Below, one piece after another: positions 8,291-13,456 of a stretch of 13,456 bases of DNA. Source of the stretch: JACVSF01 sp036702855 (lineage in GTDB: Bacteria > Cyanobacteriota > Cyanobacteriia > Phormidesmidales > Phormidesmidaceae); assembly GCA_036702855.1 (NCBI GenBank), contig DATNQF010000010.1, positions 1 through 13,456 of the forward strand. The letters are read 5' to 3'. The position numbers and the translations under genes were made by a program. The notes beneath the pieces were generated by a model. The model was not told the origin of the DNA. It saw only the letters and a list, made by a program, of their open reading frames with translations, and made no database searches. How positions within the stretch are numbered: the stretch's first letter is position 1; each line of letters starts with the position of its first letter.

Positions 8291-8728
8291 TTATCGTTGG
8301 ATGTGCGTATCGAGGATCTTTGCTAGGTCAGGAACAGCAGCCTCCACGTCAGCTTTCACAGATTTACGAAGCTGGTTGTAGGAGGAGCGGATAACTCCAT
8401 TGTCGGTTCTTTCAATACGGGCATCGGTCGTGCTGAGCAGCAGATCAGCCGTACGCGATTTGTTTTGGCTCAGGTACTCGACTGGGTTGCCTTTTTGAAC
8501 GCCCTCGGCCCACAAAGGATCGATTGCAGCTAGGGCATCTGGCAAAATCCGTCCGATTGCACCTGGAATGTAGGTGGGACCAATGCCTTTGACAACCTTG
8601 TAAGCGGTCTTTAATGCCAGACCCGACAATCCGCTTTTAGCAGAAACCTGCTCGTCCATTAACTTAGTAAGATCGGCGGTAATGCCATCACGAATGGCTT
8701 GATCCTGAACTTTATCAGTAAGGCCCAT
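8291..8728 (-). CDS. Small conserved protein resembling DUF6918
   Basis: A 145-residue protein without signal peptide, membrane segment or catalytic motif that I can see. From memory, the pattern KSGLSGLALKTAYKVVKG, then YIPGAI, ILPDALAAIDPLW, LLLSTTDARIERT, YNQLRKSVKADVEAAVPDL fits the uncharacterised DUF6918 family found in actinobacteria and cyanobacteria. This match is recollection, not a search result. The chain looks mostly helical and is probably cytosolic. I chose the ATG at 8728, giving an MGLTDK start; a TTG at 8749 would add seven residues. No good Shine-Dalgarno sequence precedes either start. It follows the methyltransferase on the same strand after about 109 bases and converges on gcvP. 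The function is unknown. Confidence 0.8.
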   Translation of the reverse strand: MGLTDKVQDQAIRDGITADLTKLMDEQVSAKSGLSGLALKTAYKVVKGIGPTYIPGAIGRILPDALAAIDPLWAEGVQKGNPVEYLSQNKSRTADLLLSTTDARIERTDNGVIRSSYNQLRKSVKADVEAAVPDLAKILDTHIQR

Positions 8729-8837
8729 ATCAATTATCTTTAGCGTCAAAACACATTATTTCCGATTATTAACCAATACCTCCTGAAAGGGACTACTCCT
8801 GCCCCTCCTTCGAGGTTGCTTAACAGACTGATGAACC

Positions 8838-9794
8838 TTACATCTTTCTAGCAACAATCGTCCGATGGCGAGGATCACTCGGTACAGTCACGACTTGCTC
8901 AAACCCAACTGACTCTAGCGCTGCTTCCAAATCAAACGTGTAATACTCGTCGCTCCAGGGTTCTGTGCTTTTCATCAGCGTGAAGAGAACAGGCGGCAAG
9001 TTTTGAATGACAGGGGACTTGGGGTTGTTGTCAACCAGTGCGATCGCACCTCCTGGACGCACTAGCCTAAACGCCTCTTGAAAAATAGCTCTTGTTGCAC
9101 TCTGGGGCAATTCATGAGTAACGAACTGCAGCGTAACCAGATCAAATGAGGCATCTGGCAAGTCTGTTTTCTCGGCCTGGGCATGAAGCCAAGCTGAAAT
9201 TTCACCCTCAGTGTCGCGGATTTTAGCAACTGAGAGCATGTAAGGGGACAAATCTAAACCCACTGTTTGTACAGGATTGGGTTGACGTTGGCTGTAGTAG
9301 CGATGCAGCGCCAACGTTGAAATTCCTACAGAGCAACCAATATCGAGAATGTCATGTACCTGCTCAGGACCGTGTTTTGCCAGCACTTGATGAAAACTGC
9401 CGCGCAGTCGGTCCTGCGCTTCCTGCCAAGTAATCTCCTCTTGGGGCCAGACTCGTAGAGCCATCGAGTAGGTTGCAGGCTCTGCTTCAAAAGCTGCTTT
9501 CCAACAAAGATTGCCCTCGTCATAAGCGTGAAAGGGCACCTTGTAATAGTCAGGGTAAGTCACTGTAGGATTGGTAATCTCTGCGACCACCTTCCTTGCA
9601 TCAGACGCTTCCAACGCTTGATACGTTTGTCGCCAGGCAACCCCATTTTTTTCTGCTGTCTTGATTAGCACCTTCCGCGCCTGCTGTTTCATCAAGGCGT
9701 AGATAGGCTTAGTCTGGATGAGCAGGTTGACAATGCGAGAGAGCAAGTCTGCTCCAGCCCAATCTGGTTTGACCTTATTAGACGCAGTCGTCAT
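8838..9794 (-). CDS. Class I SAM-dependent methyltransferase
   Basis: A 318-residue protein whose second half is a Rossmann-type methyltransferase. Motif I is DILDIGCSVG (148-157), the acidic residue after strand 2 is D181 in VGLDLSPYML, motif IV is LPDASFDLV (212-220), and the post-III loop is RLVRPGG (243-249). These are the usual SAM-binding elements of the Methyltransf_11/25-like folds. The N-terminal 140 residues are outside the core and contain an aromatic-rich stretch (TYPDYYKVPFHAYDEGNLCW, 79-98) that may shape the substrate site. The substrate cannot be told from sequence; small molecules, lipids or quinones are all possible. The ATG at 9794 is preceded by a weak AGG only 4 bases away. 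The gene sits between the EAL gene and the DUF6918-like gene on the same strand. Confidence 0.88.
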   Translation of the reverse strand: MTTASNKVKPDWAGADLLSRIVNLLIQTKPIYALMKQQARKVLIKTAEKNGVAWRQTYQALEASDARKVVAEITNPTVTYPDYYKVPFHAYDEGNLCWKAAFEAEPATYSMALRVWPQEEITWQEAQDRLRGSFHQVLAKHGPEQVHDILDIGCSVGISTLALHRYYSQRQPNPVQTVGLDLSPYMLSVAKIRDTEGEISAWLHAQAEKTDLPDASFDLVTLQFVTHELPQSATRAIFQEAFRLVRPGGAIALVDNNPKSPVIQNLPPVLFTLMKSTEPWSDEYYTFDLEAALESVGFEQVVTVPSDPRHRTIVARKM

Positions 9795-9876
9795 GATACC
9801 TAGCCCGTGTTTTCTGCAAAGCTCATTTTAGAGCGCAAGCGGTATGGCTGGCATATCTACTACTCTTGCTTGTCTA

Positions 9877-9916
9877 TTTAATGACTAAGCCACAGCTTAA
9901 TGGGCTAAGCCACAGC
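9877..9916 (-). repeat. 20-bp tandem duplication across the EAL stop codon
   Basis: Two adjacent 20-base units (9877-9896 and 9897-9916) share TTAATG, then A or GG, then CTAAGCCACAGC, with the last 12 bases identical. The right copy contains the last codons and stop of the EAL gene (minus-strand GCT GTG GCT TAG). The left copy lies just beyond it in the 110-base spacer before the methyltransferase start. Confidence 0.7.
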
Positions 9917-10687
9917 AGCAAGGTACTCTAATTGTTCAGGAGAGACAGATGCTACAGACTCAAACGAAGGCTTAGCAAAGTAAAAACCTTGAAACAGCTC
10001 AATTCCGCAATCCTCTAAGAATCGGAACTCTTCGTAGGTCTCTATGCCTTCAGCAATTGGCTGAATTGACAACTCCTGACAGACTTTTAGAATGCCTTTC
10101 ACAATTGTCTGGCGAATTTTATCTTGATCAATTGCCCGAGTTAGAGCCATATCTAGCTTTAGCAGGTCGGTTTGAATGTCTGCCAGCAAATTCAAGCCTG
10201 CATACCCGGCACCAAAATCATCGATCGCTGTTCTGAACCCTCGCCTCTTATACTCTTGAATAATCTCCCGCAAGTGAACATGATCATCTACTCGCTCACT
10301 TTCGGTAATTTCAAAGATAATTTTTTCGACTGGAAAGTCATATGTGCTAGCAGCAGCCAACGTAGTTTGAATACAGCTTTCAGGACGATAAACTGCATTC
10401 GGCATAAAGTTGATGCTGATAGAAGATTGAATACCAAACTTTGATGCTAGCTGCACAGCTTTGATTCGGCAGGCCTGATCAAAGCGATATCGATTGATGG
10501 GATTAATCCGACTTAGAATTTCAGATGCAGATTCGTTGTTTGGGCCGCGAACAAGCGCTTCATGGGCAAAAACTTGTCGGGAAGCAACATTTACGATTGG
10601 CTGGAAAGCCATTGTAAACCTAAAATCAAGCCCTTTTCCCGACGTGCAATCAGCACAGGAAAACGCACGGTTGTCCTGCTGGGGCAT
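9905..10687 (-). CDS. Stand-alone EAL-domain c-di-GMP phosphodiesterase with N-terminal CxxC
   Basis: A 260-residue protein that is almost entirely an EAL domain (about 22-245), predicted to cleave cyclic-di-GMP to pGpG in the cytosol. The catalytic and metal-binding positions are all present: E43 (HEALVRG), N93, E126 (FEITES), D156/D157 (DDFGAG), K177, E213 (AEGIET) and Q233 (FQGFYFAKP). The short N-terminal tail carries C11 and C14 (SCADC), which could bind metal or form a redox-sensitive pair; this is inference. The domain start FTMAFQPIVN resembles the EAL module of E. coli YcgF-like proteins, but no BLUF or other sensor is attached. I chose the ATG at 10687 because AGAGAGG (10704-10698) lies 10 bases upstream; a GTG at 10750 would add 21 residues. 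Confidence 0.9.
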   Translation of the reverse strand: MPQQDNRAFSCADCTSGKGLDFRFTMAFQPIVNVASRQVFAHEALVRGPNNESASEILSRINPINRYRFDQACRIKAVQLASKFGIQSSISINFMPNAVYRPESCIQTTLAAASTYDFPVEKIIFEITESERVDDHVHLREIIQEYKRRGFRTAIDDFGAGYAGLNLLADIQTDLLKLDMALTRAIDQDKIRQTIVKGILKVCQELSIQPIAEGIETYEEFRFLEDCGIELFQGFYFAKPSFESVASVSPEQLEYLAAVA

Positions 10688-10883
10688 TGTTGATTTTCCT
10701 CTCTTTAAGTCATACGGAGAACTTTGTAAAGTTACTCCAAGGGAACTCACTTGGCTTCAAATCATTTTTAGAATGAACAGTTATATTAGTTCCAGTTGAA
10801 TCTTTATTCACTGATTATTGGCAATATAGTAACCGCCAATTTACCAGAGACAGACTTCTTAGATCGGCTTTAATCATTTAAAT

Positions 10884-10923
10884 CTTATGTGATTTTATGC
10901 GGCTTTATGTATTTTTATTTTGG
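10884..10923 (+). repeat. Four 10-bp phased TTTATG-like repeats
   Basis: Four contiguous decamers start at 10884, 10894, 10904 and 10914. They begin CTTATG, TTTATG, TTTATG and TTTATT, with variable last four bases. The exact 10-bp spacing puts each core on nearly the same face of the helix. This could be an array of protein sites, phased bending, or a chance feature of AT-rich DNA. Confidence 0.5.
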
Positions 10924-11006
10924 ATGCCTGAAATTTCTAAAACATCTATCAACTGAGAGATTCAGAAATAAACTTTTTAAGTTAGAAAGCAAACACTCTG
11001 AACAAG

Positions 11007-11039
11007 CAGGCATCAGCAAGATAACCTTGCTGATGCCTG
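11007..11039 (-). terminator. htpG terminator hairpin
   Basis: The arms CAGGCATCAGCAAG (11007-11020) and CTTGCTGATGCCTG (11026-11039) form a perfect 14-bp stem with a 5-base loop, 30 bases after the htpG stop. The following minus-strand sequence is only modestly T-rich (CTTGTTCAG), so termination would depend mostly on the stem. Confidence 0.75.
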
Positions 11040-11069
11040 TATAGATTGAAAATCTCTGGAATTCGACAG

Positions 11070-13055
11070 TTAACGCTCAGTTAATCGGGTTAACAGCTTA
11101 TTGGACCGCTCCACAAAAGTCTTCATGCCATCTGCGTCGAACCCTTTTTGCGCCATTAGGGCTAGATCGTAAACCTGGTTACAAATCAAACCTGCCATCT
11201 CTCCTGCAGGAGATGAACTGCCATCGGCCTGCACAATTGTACTTTGGCTTAGATTCAGTAGGTTTTGAATCAGCGGATGCGCAGTATTGACCACTAAAAC
11301 GTGATCTTCAGGAAACTCCATTGTTTTTTGCTGCATTAGGGCAGTGAGTTCCTGCATGCGGCGAGTCGCTTCTGGCAGCAGCACCATTGCAGGGGGGGCT
11401 GCTTCGGCGTTCTCGGCCTTGAGCGCCTGGGGTTTGATGTTCAATCGAGGTTTGTTCAGCGCTTTCTCAAACAGTTCCTTGATTTGGTCATCACGGGTCT
11501 TGTTTGTAGCCGGATCGACAATTTCGCTCTGTTTGTCCTTATCAAGCAGGGTTTCATCAAGATCAGCATCTACCCGCAAGAATTTGACGTCGGAGTAGTC
11601 CCGCTCTAAGGAGGGGATAAAGTGAGTATCAATGAAAGAGTCCATAAACAGGACTTCAATGCCCTGGTTCTTGTGCAGGTCAATGTAAGTAGCTTGAGTT
11701 ACCTCGTCTGTGGCATAAAAGACTCGGTTTTCGTGCTTCTCCTTGTTGCGCTCTAGATACTCCTTTAAGTTGGTGTAGTAGAAGCCGTTGGCATCGGTGG
11801 CAGGGTTGTTGTTAGAGGAAACTTCAGCCCAAGCATCCCCTTCAGCAGATTGAACTTCTACCTTGGCTGCATCGGAGCTATTCCCCAGCTTAGCGGTAGT
11901 GCGGAAGATGAGAATGTCTTTAACCTGCTCTTTGAATTTGTCGTCATTCAAAGAACCAAACTTGACGAAGTTGCCCAGGTCTTGCCAGCTTTCGATGTAT
12001 TTGCTGGGATTGTCGCGGTAAAGCTGCTTTAGACTGTCGCCTACTTTACGAGCAATGTATTCAGAAATCTTGCGAACGGTGCGATCGGCTTGCAAGAAGC
12101 TGCGAGACACGTTCAGCGGAATGTCGGTGCTGTCGATCACGCCGCGCAGAGGTAGCAAAAAGCGAGGCACCACTTCTTCACAGTTGTCGGTGACGAAGAC
12201 TTGGTTGCAGTACAGCTTAATGCTGCTCTTGGTGACATCAATATCGGGCTTGAGCTTGGGGAAGAAGAGGATGCCGTTGATAACGAAGGGGTAGTCGGTA
12301 TTGAGGTGGACCCACAGCAGGGGATCTTCTTGGAAGGGGTAGAGATAGCGGTAAAACTCTAGGTAGTTCTCGTCTGTGAGGTTACTGGGAGATTGTTTCC
12401 AAGGCGCTTCGTGCTTGTTGATGACTTCGCCGTCTAGCTTAATGGGGACGGGCATGAAGTCGCAGTAGGTTTTGATTAACTGCTTGATGCGGTAGGCCTC
12501 TAAGTATTCCTTTTCCTCCTCTAGTAGGTGCAGTGTGATGGTTGTACCGACCGCAGTGCGATCGCTTTCTGAAAGCTGAAACTCGGTTGAACCATCGCAG
12601 GACCAATGCACTGCACTTGCCCCTTCCTGGTAGGAGAGGGTATCAATCTCCACACGGGAAGAGACCATGAAGGAGGAGTAAAAGCCTAAGCCAAAGTGGC
12701 CGATGATGCTTTCGTCGGAGACGTTCTTGTACTTAGTGACGAACTCCTCAGCACTGGAGAAGGCAACTTGGTTGATGTATTTCTTCACCTCATCAGCCGT
12801 CATGCCGATCCCGGTGTCGGAAATGCTGAGGGTGCTGTTCTCTTTGTCGAGCTTGATTTCGATTTCTGGAGCGCTGATATCGCCCGAATATTCACCAGAG
12901 CGGGCGACCATTGACAGCTTCTTGATGGCATCGACCGCATTAGAGACGAGTTCCCGTAAGAAGATCTCGTGGTCTGAATAGAGCCACTTCTTAATAATCG
13001 GGAAAATATTCTCGGTATGGATTGAAATATTGCCCTGTTCCAGAATCGTGGTCAT
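11070..13055 (-). CDS. htpG: Molecular chaperone HtpG (bacterial Hsp90)
   Basis: HtpG is the ATP-driven Hsp90 chaperone of bacteria, a cytosolic dimer. In cyanobacteria it matters for heat, cold and light stress. The 661-residue length is normal. The N-terminal GHKL ATPase domain shows E35 and N39 (FLRELVSNAVDA), D80 in SDTGIGM and the lid glycines GHFGLGFYSSF (119-129). The middle domain has the catalytic-loop arginine in LNVSRSFLQ. The C-terminal dimerisation region ends in LLTRLTER, with no eukaryotic MEEVD tail, as expected. The ATG at 13055 is preceded by a weak GAAAG. I see no CIRCE inverted repeat (TTAGCACTC-N9-GAGTGCTAA) in the upstream bases, so HrcA control is not supported. It is transcribed away from the right edge and ends at a strong hairpin. 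Confidence 0.98.
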   Translation of the reverse strand: MTTILEQGNISIHTENIFPIIKKWLYSDHEIFLRELVSNAVDAIKKLSMVARSGEYSGDISAPEIEIKLDKENSTLSISDTGIGMTADEVKKYINQVAFSSAEEFVTKYKNVSDESIIGHFGLGFYSSFMVSSRVEIDTLSYQEGASAVHWSCDGSTEFQLSESDRTAVGTTITLHLLEEEKEYLEAYRIKQLIKTYCDFMPVPIKLDGEVINKHEAPWKQSPSNLTDENYLEFYRYLYPFQEDPLLWVHLNTDYPFVINGILFFPKLKPDIDVTKSSIKLYCNQVFVTDNCEEVVPRFLLPLRGVIDSTDIPLNVSRSFLQADRTVRKISEYIARKVGDSLKQLYRDNPSKYIESWQDLGNFVKFGSLNDDKFKEQVKDILIFRTTAKLGNSSDAAKVEVQSAEGDAWAEVSSNNNPATDANGFYYTNLKEYLERNKEKHENRVFYATDEVTQATYIDLHKNQGIEVLFMDSFIDTHFIPSLERDYSDVKFLRVDADLDETLLDKDKQSEIVDPATNKTRDDQIKELFEKALNKPRLNIKPQALKAENAEAAPPAMVLLPEATRRMQELTALMQQKTMEFPEDHVLVVNTAHPLIQNLLNLSQSTIVQADGSSSPAGEMAGLICNQVYDLALMAQKGFDADGMKTFVERSNKLLTRLTER

Positions 13056-13100
13056 GGCTGCTTTCTACTTTCTACCGTCGTTGGCAATTAAAGGACTATC

Positions 13101-13298
13101 CTAACTGGTCATTGTGGGTGCGATCGCACCCGCAAGACAAGCGGGAATCCCTCCTAGAGTGGGTTCGGTTTTCCCTAGCTCAGCGGTAGATGTAGCAGCT
13201 GCCCCTAGGATTGGGTTGTTTGGTTTCCCCGAAAGTTCCTTCGGTGAACCTCCGGACCAAGTCAAAGGCTCCTGATGAAATTTGCGTAAATATAAGGA
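13101..13298 (-). pseudogene. Possible decayed coding remnant or spurious open frame
   Basis: An uninterrupted 66-codon frame (including its stop) lies upstream of htpG on the same strand and carries segments such as TWSGGSPKELSGKPNNP and LGGIPACLAGAIAPT. It has no ATG start at its beginning; a TTG at 13265 is the only early candidate, with no ribosome binding site I trust. The frame runs through the hairpin, both CCTAG motifs and the HIP1 palindrome, so it may be translation of a non-coding dispersed repeat. I do not recognise a family. Confidence 0.2.
13116..13131. repeat. HIP1 octamer within a 16-bp perfect palindrome
   Basis: GGGTGCGATCGCACCC is fully self-complementary and extends the HIP1 core (13120-13127) by four bases on each side. 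The other octamers in the window are at 486, 849, 1458, 5202, 5319, 8155, 9040 and 12558. This density is characteristic of many cyanobacterial genomes. Confidence 0.9.
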
Positions 13299-13315
13299 TT
13301 ATCTGAGTACAAAGT

Positions 13316-13352
13316 AGAAGCCATGGTGTGAACATCTAGTTTTATGGCTTCT
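13316..13352. repeat. 9-bp inverted repeat upstream of the last open frame
   Basis: AGAAGCCAT (13316-13324) and ATGGCTTCT (13344-13352) are perfect inverted copies separated by 19 bases. Flanking GTAG (left) and CTAC (right, offset by a few bases) add partial symmetry. It lies 26 bases before the start at 13378, so it could be an operator or an RNA hairpin for that gene. Confidence 0.5.
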
Positions 13353-13377
13353 CCCTACTCAAAAGCAGGTACTCCAG

Positions 13378-13456
13378 ATGCATATACCACAAGTATCTAA
13401 CGCTTTATTTAATAAGGCTCTGGAAGAGGGTATTCAACCGAGACGGGCATTTTTAA
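13378..13456 (+). CDS. Possible start of an unidentified gene, cut by window end
   Basis: An ATG at 13378 opens a frame that stays open for the last 26 codons of the window. AGG at 13367-13369 lies 8 bases upstream, the same spacing seen before gcvT. The peptide begins MHIPQVSNALFNKALEEG, which looks like a soluble helical start, but I do not recognise it and 26 codons is too short to prove coding. Diverging from htpG, it would be the first gene of a rightward unit. The frame starting at 13344 stops after 18 codons and is a poorer candidate. Confidence 0.4.
   Translation, partial: MHIPQVSNALFNKALEEGIQPRRAFL

Larger units (their letters stand above)
10688..11069 (-). promoter_or_regulatory. 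AT-rich spacer upstream of the EAL gene
   Basis: These 382 bases lie between htpG and the EAL gene and should hold the EAL promoter. I see no clear -35/-10 pair. They contain an inverted repeat ATTGGC/GCCAAT with a 12-base spacer (10817-10822 and 10835-10840), a run of four phased decamers (10884-10923) and the htpG terminator hairpin (11007-11039). No open frame in it looks like a gene. Confidence 0.4.
13056..13377. other. Repeat-like intergenic region beside htpG
   Basis: These 322 bases contain no convincing gene. They include the extended HIP1 palindrome (13116-13131) and two related motifs: CCTAG-AGT-GGGTT followed by GGTTTTCCC (13153-13174), and CCTAG-GATT-GGGTT followed by GGTTTCCCC (13204-13230). 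An imperfect hairpin overlaps the second copy (13222-13250: GGTTT/GAACC outer arms, CCGAA/TTCGG inner arms). Further right is an inverted repeat, AGAAGCCAT/ATGGCTTCT (13316-13352). The htpG promoter should lie at the left end, but I cannot place a clear -10/-35. A start-less minus-strand frame is open from 13298 to a stop at 13103-13101. Confidence 0.55.

Noticed and set aside
8730..8756. Eight-residue upstream frame (MCFDAKDN) ending in TGA two bases before the DUF6918-like ATG
   Set aside because: The nearest GGAGG (8779-8783) is 22 bases away and an ORF this short is expected by chance.
10172..10799. Plus-strand open frames opposite the EAL gene
   Set aside because: The minus-strand frame encodes a complete EAL domain with all catalytic residues, so these are shadows.
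11344..12981. Several plus-strand open frames opposite htpG
   Set aside because: They are antisense shadows of a highly conserved gene and have no recognisable protein features.
13056..13115. CIRCE heat-shock operator upstream of htpG
   Set aside because: No TTAGCACTC-N9-GAGTGCTAA-like inverted repeat is present.
13160..13230. tRNA-like piece with AGCTCAGCGGTAGA, resembling a D-arm
   Set aside because: No matching acceptor, anticodon or T-arm can be folded around it, so the resemblance is short and probably chance.
13344..13400. 18-codon frame beginning MASPYSK
   Set aside because: It is very short, lies on the arm of the inverted repeat, and a better supported start at 13378 is in another frame.
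1..13456. CRISPR arrays, insertion sequences, integrases or defence genes
   Set aside because: No regularly spaced repeats, transposase motifs or att-like duplications were seen; the genes are chromosomal housekeeping and signalling types.

Overview
The window looks like a cyanobacterial chromosome, most likely from a filamentous, non-picocyanobacterial lineage. I base this on nine copies of the HIP1 octamer GCGATCGC (positions 486, 849, 1458, 5202, 5319, 8155, 9040, 12558 and 13120), where an octamer would be expected about 0.2 times by chance in this length. The gcvT-gcvH-gcvP cluster, the cyanobacterial-style GcvH and HtpG sequences and the multi-PAS kinase fit this. I cannot name a genus.

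Plus strand, left part: the window opens inside a multi-PAS sensor histidine kinase (2-2194, N-terminus missing). It is followed by a response regulator with an EAL (cyclic-di-GMP phosphodiesterase) output (2282-3484). Only 50 bases later comes the glycine cleavage cluster: gcvT (3535-4650), gcvH (4689-5081) and, after a 228-base leader rich in palindromes, gcvP (5310-8207). GcvP decarboxylates glycine onto the lipoyl arm of GcvH, and GcvT passes the remaining carbon to tetrahydrofolate. The L protein is not in the window. Two back-to-back hairpins (8216-8285) close this rightward block.

Minus strand, right part: reading leftward from the right end, htpG (13055-11070) ends at a strong hairpin (11007-11039). 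Next are a stand-alone EAL protein with an N-terminal CxxC (10687-9905), a class I SAM methyltransferase (9794-8838) and a small protein resembling DUF6918 (8728-8291), which converges on gcvP.

Right edge: 13056-13377 has no convincing gene. It holds an extended HIP1 palindrome, two related copies of a short motif, an imperfect hairpin, a 66-codon start-less open frame on the minus strand and an inverted repeat. A possible gene with a well-placed ribosome binding site begins at 13378 and runs off the window.

Most of the content is ordinary housekeeping and signalling, and I did not find a clearly new system. The best leads are small: a heptamer repeat inside the gcvP inter-domain linker, four helically phased decamers between htpG and the EAL gene, the repeat-like right edge, and the tight placement of a c-di-GMP phosphodiesterase regulator in front of gcvT.
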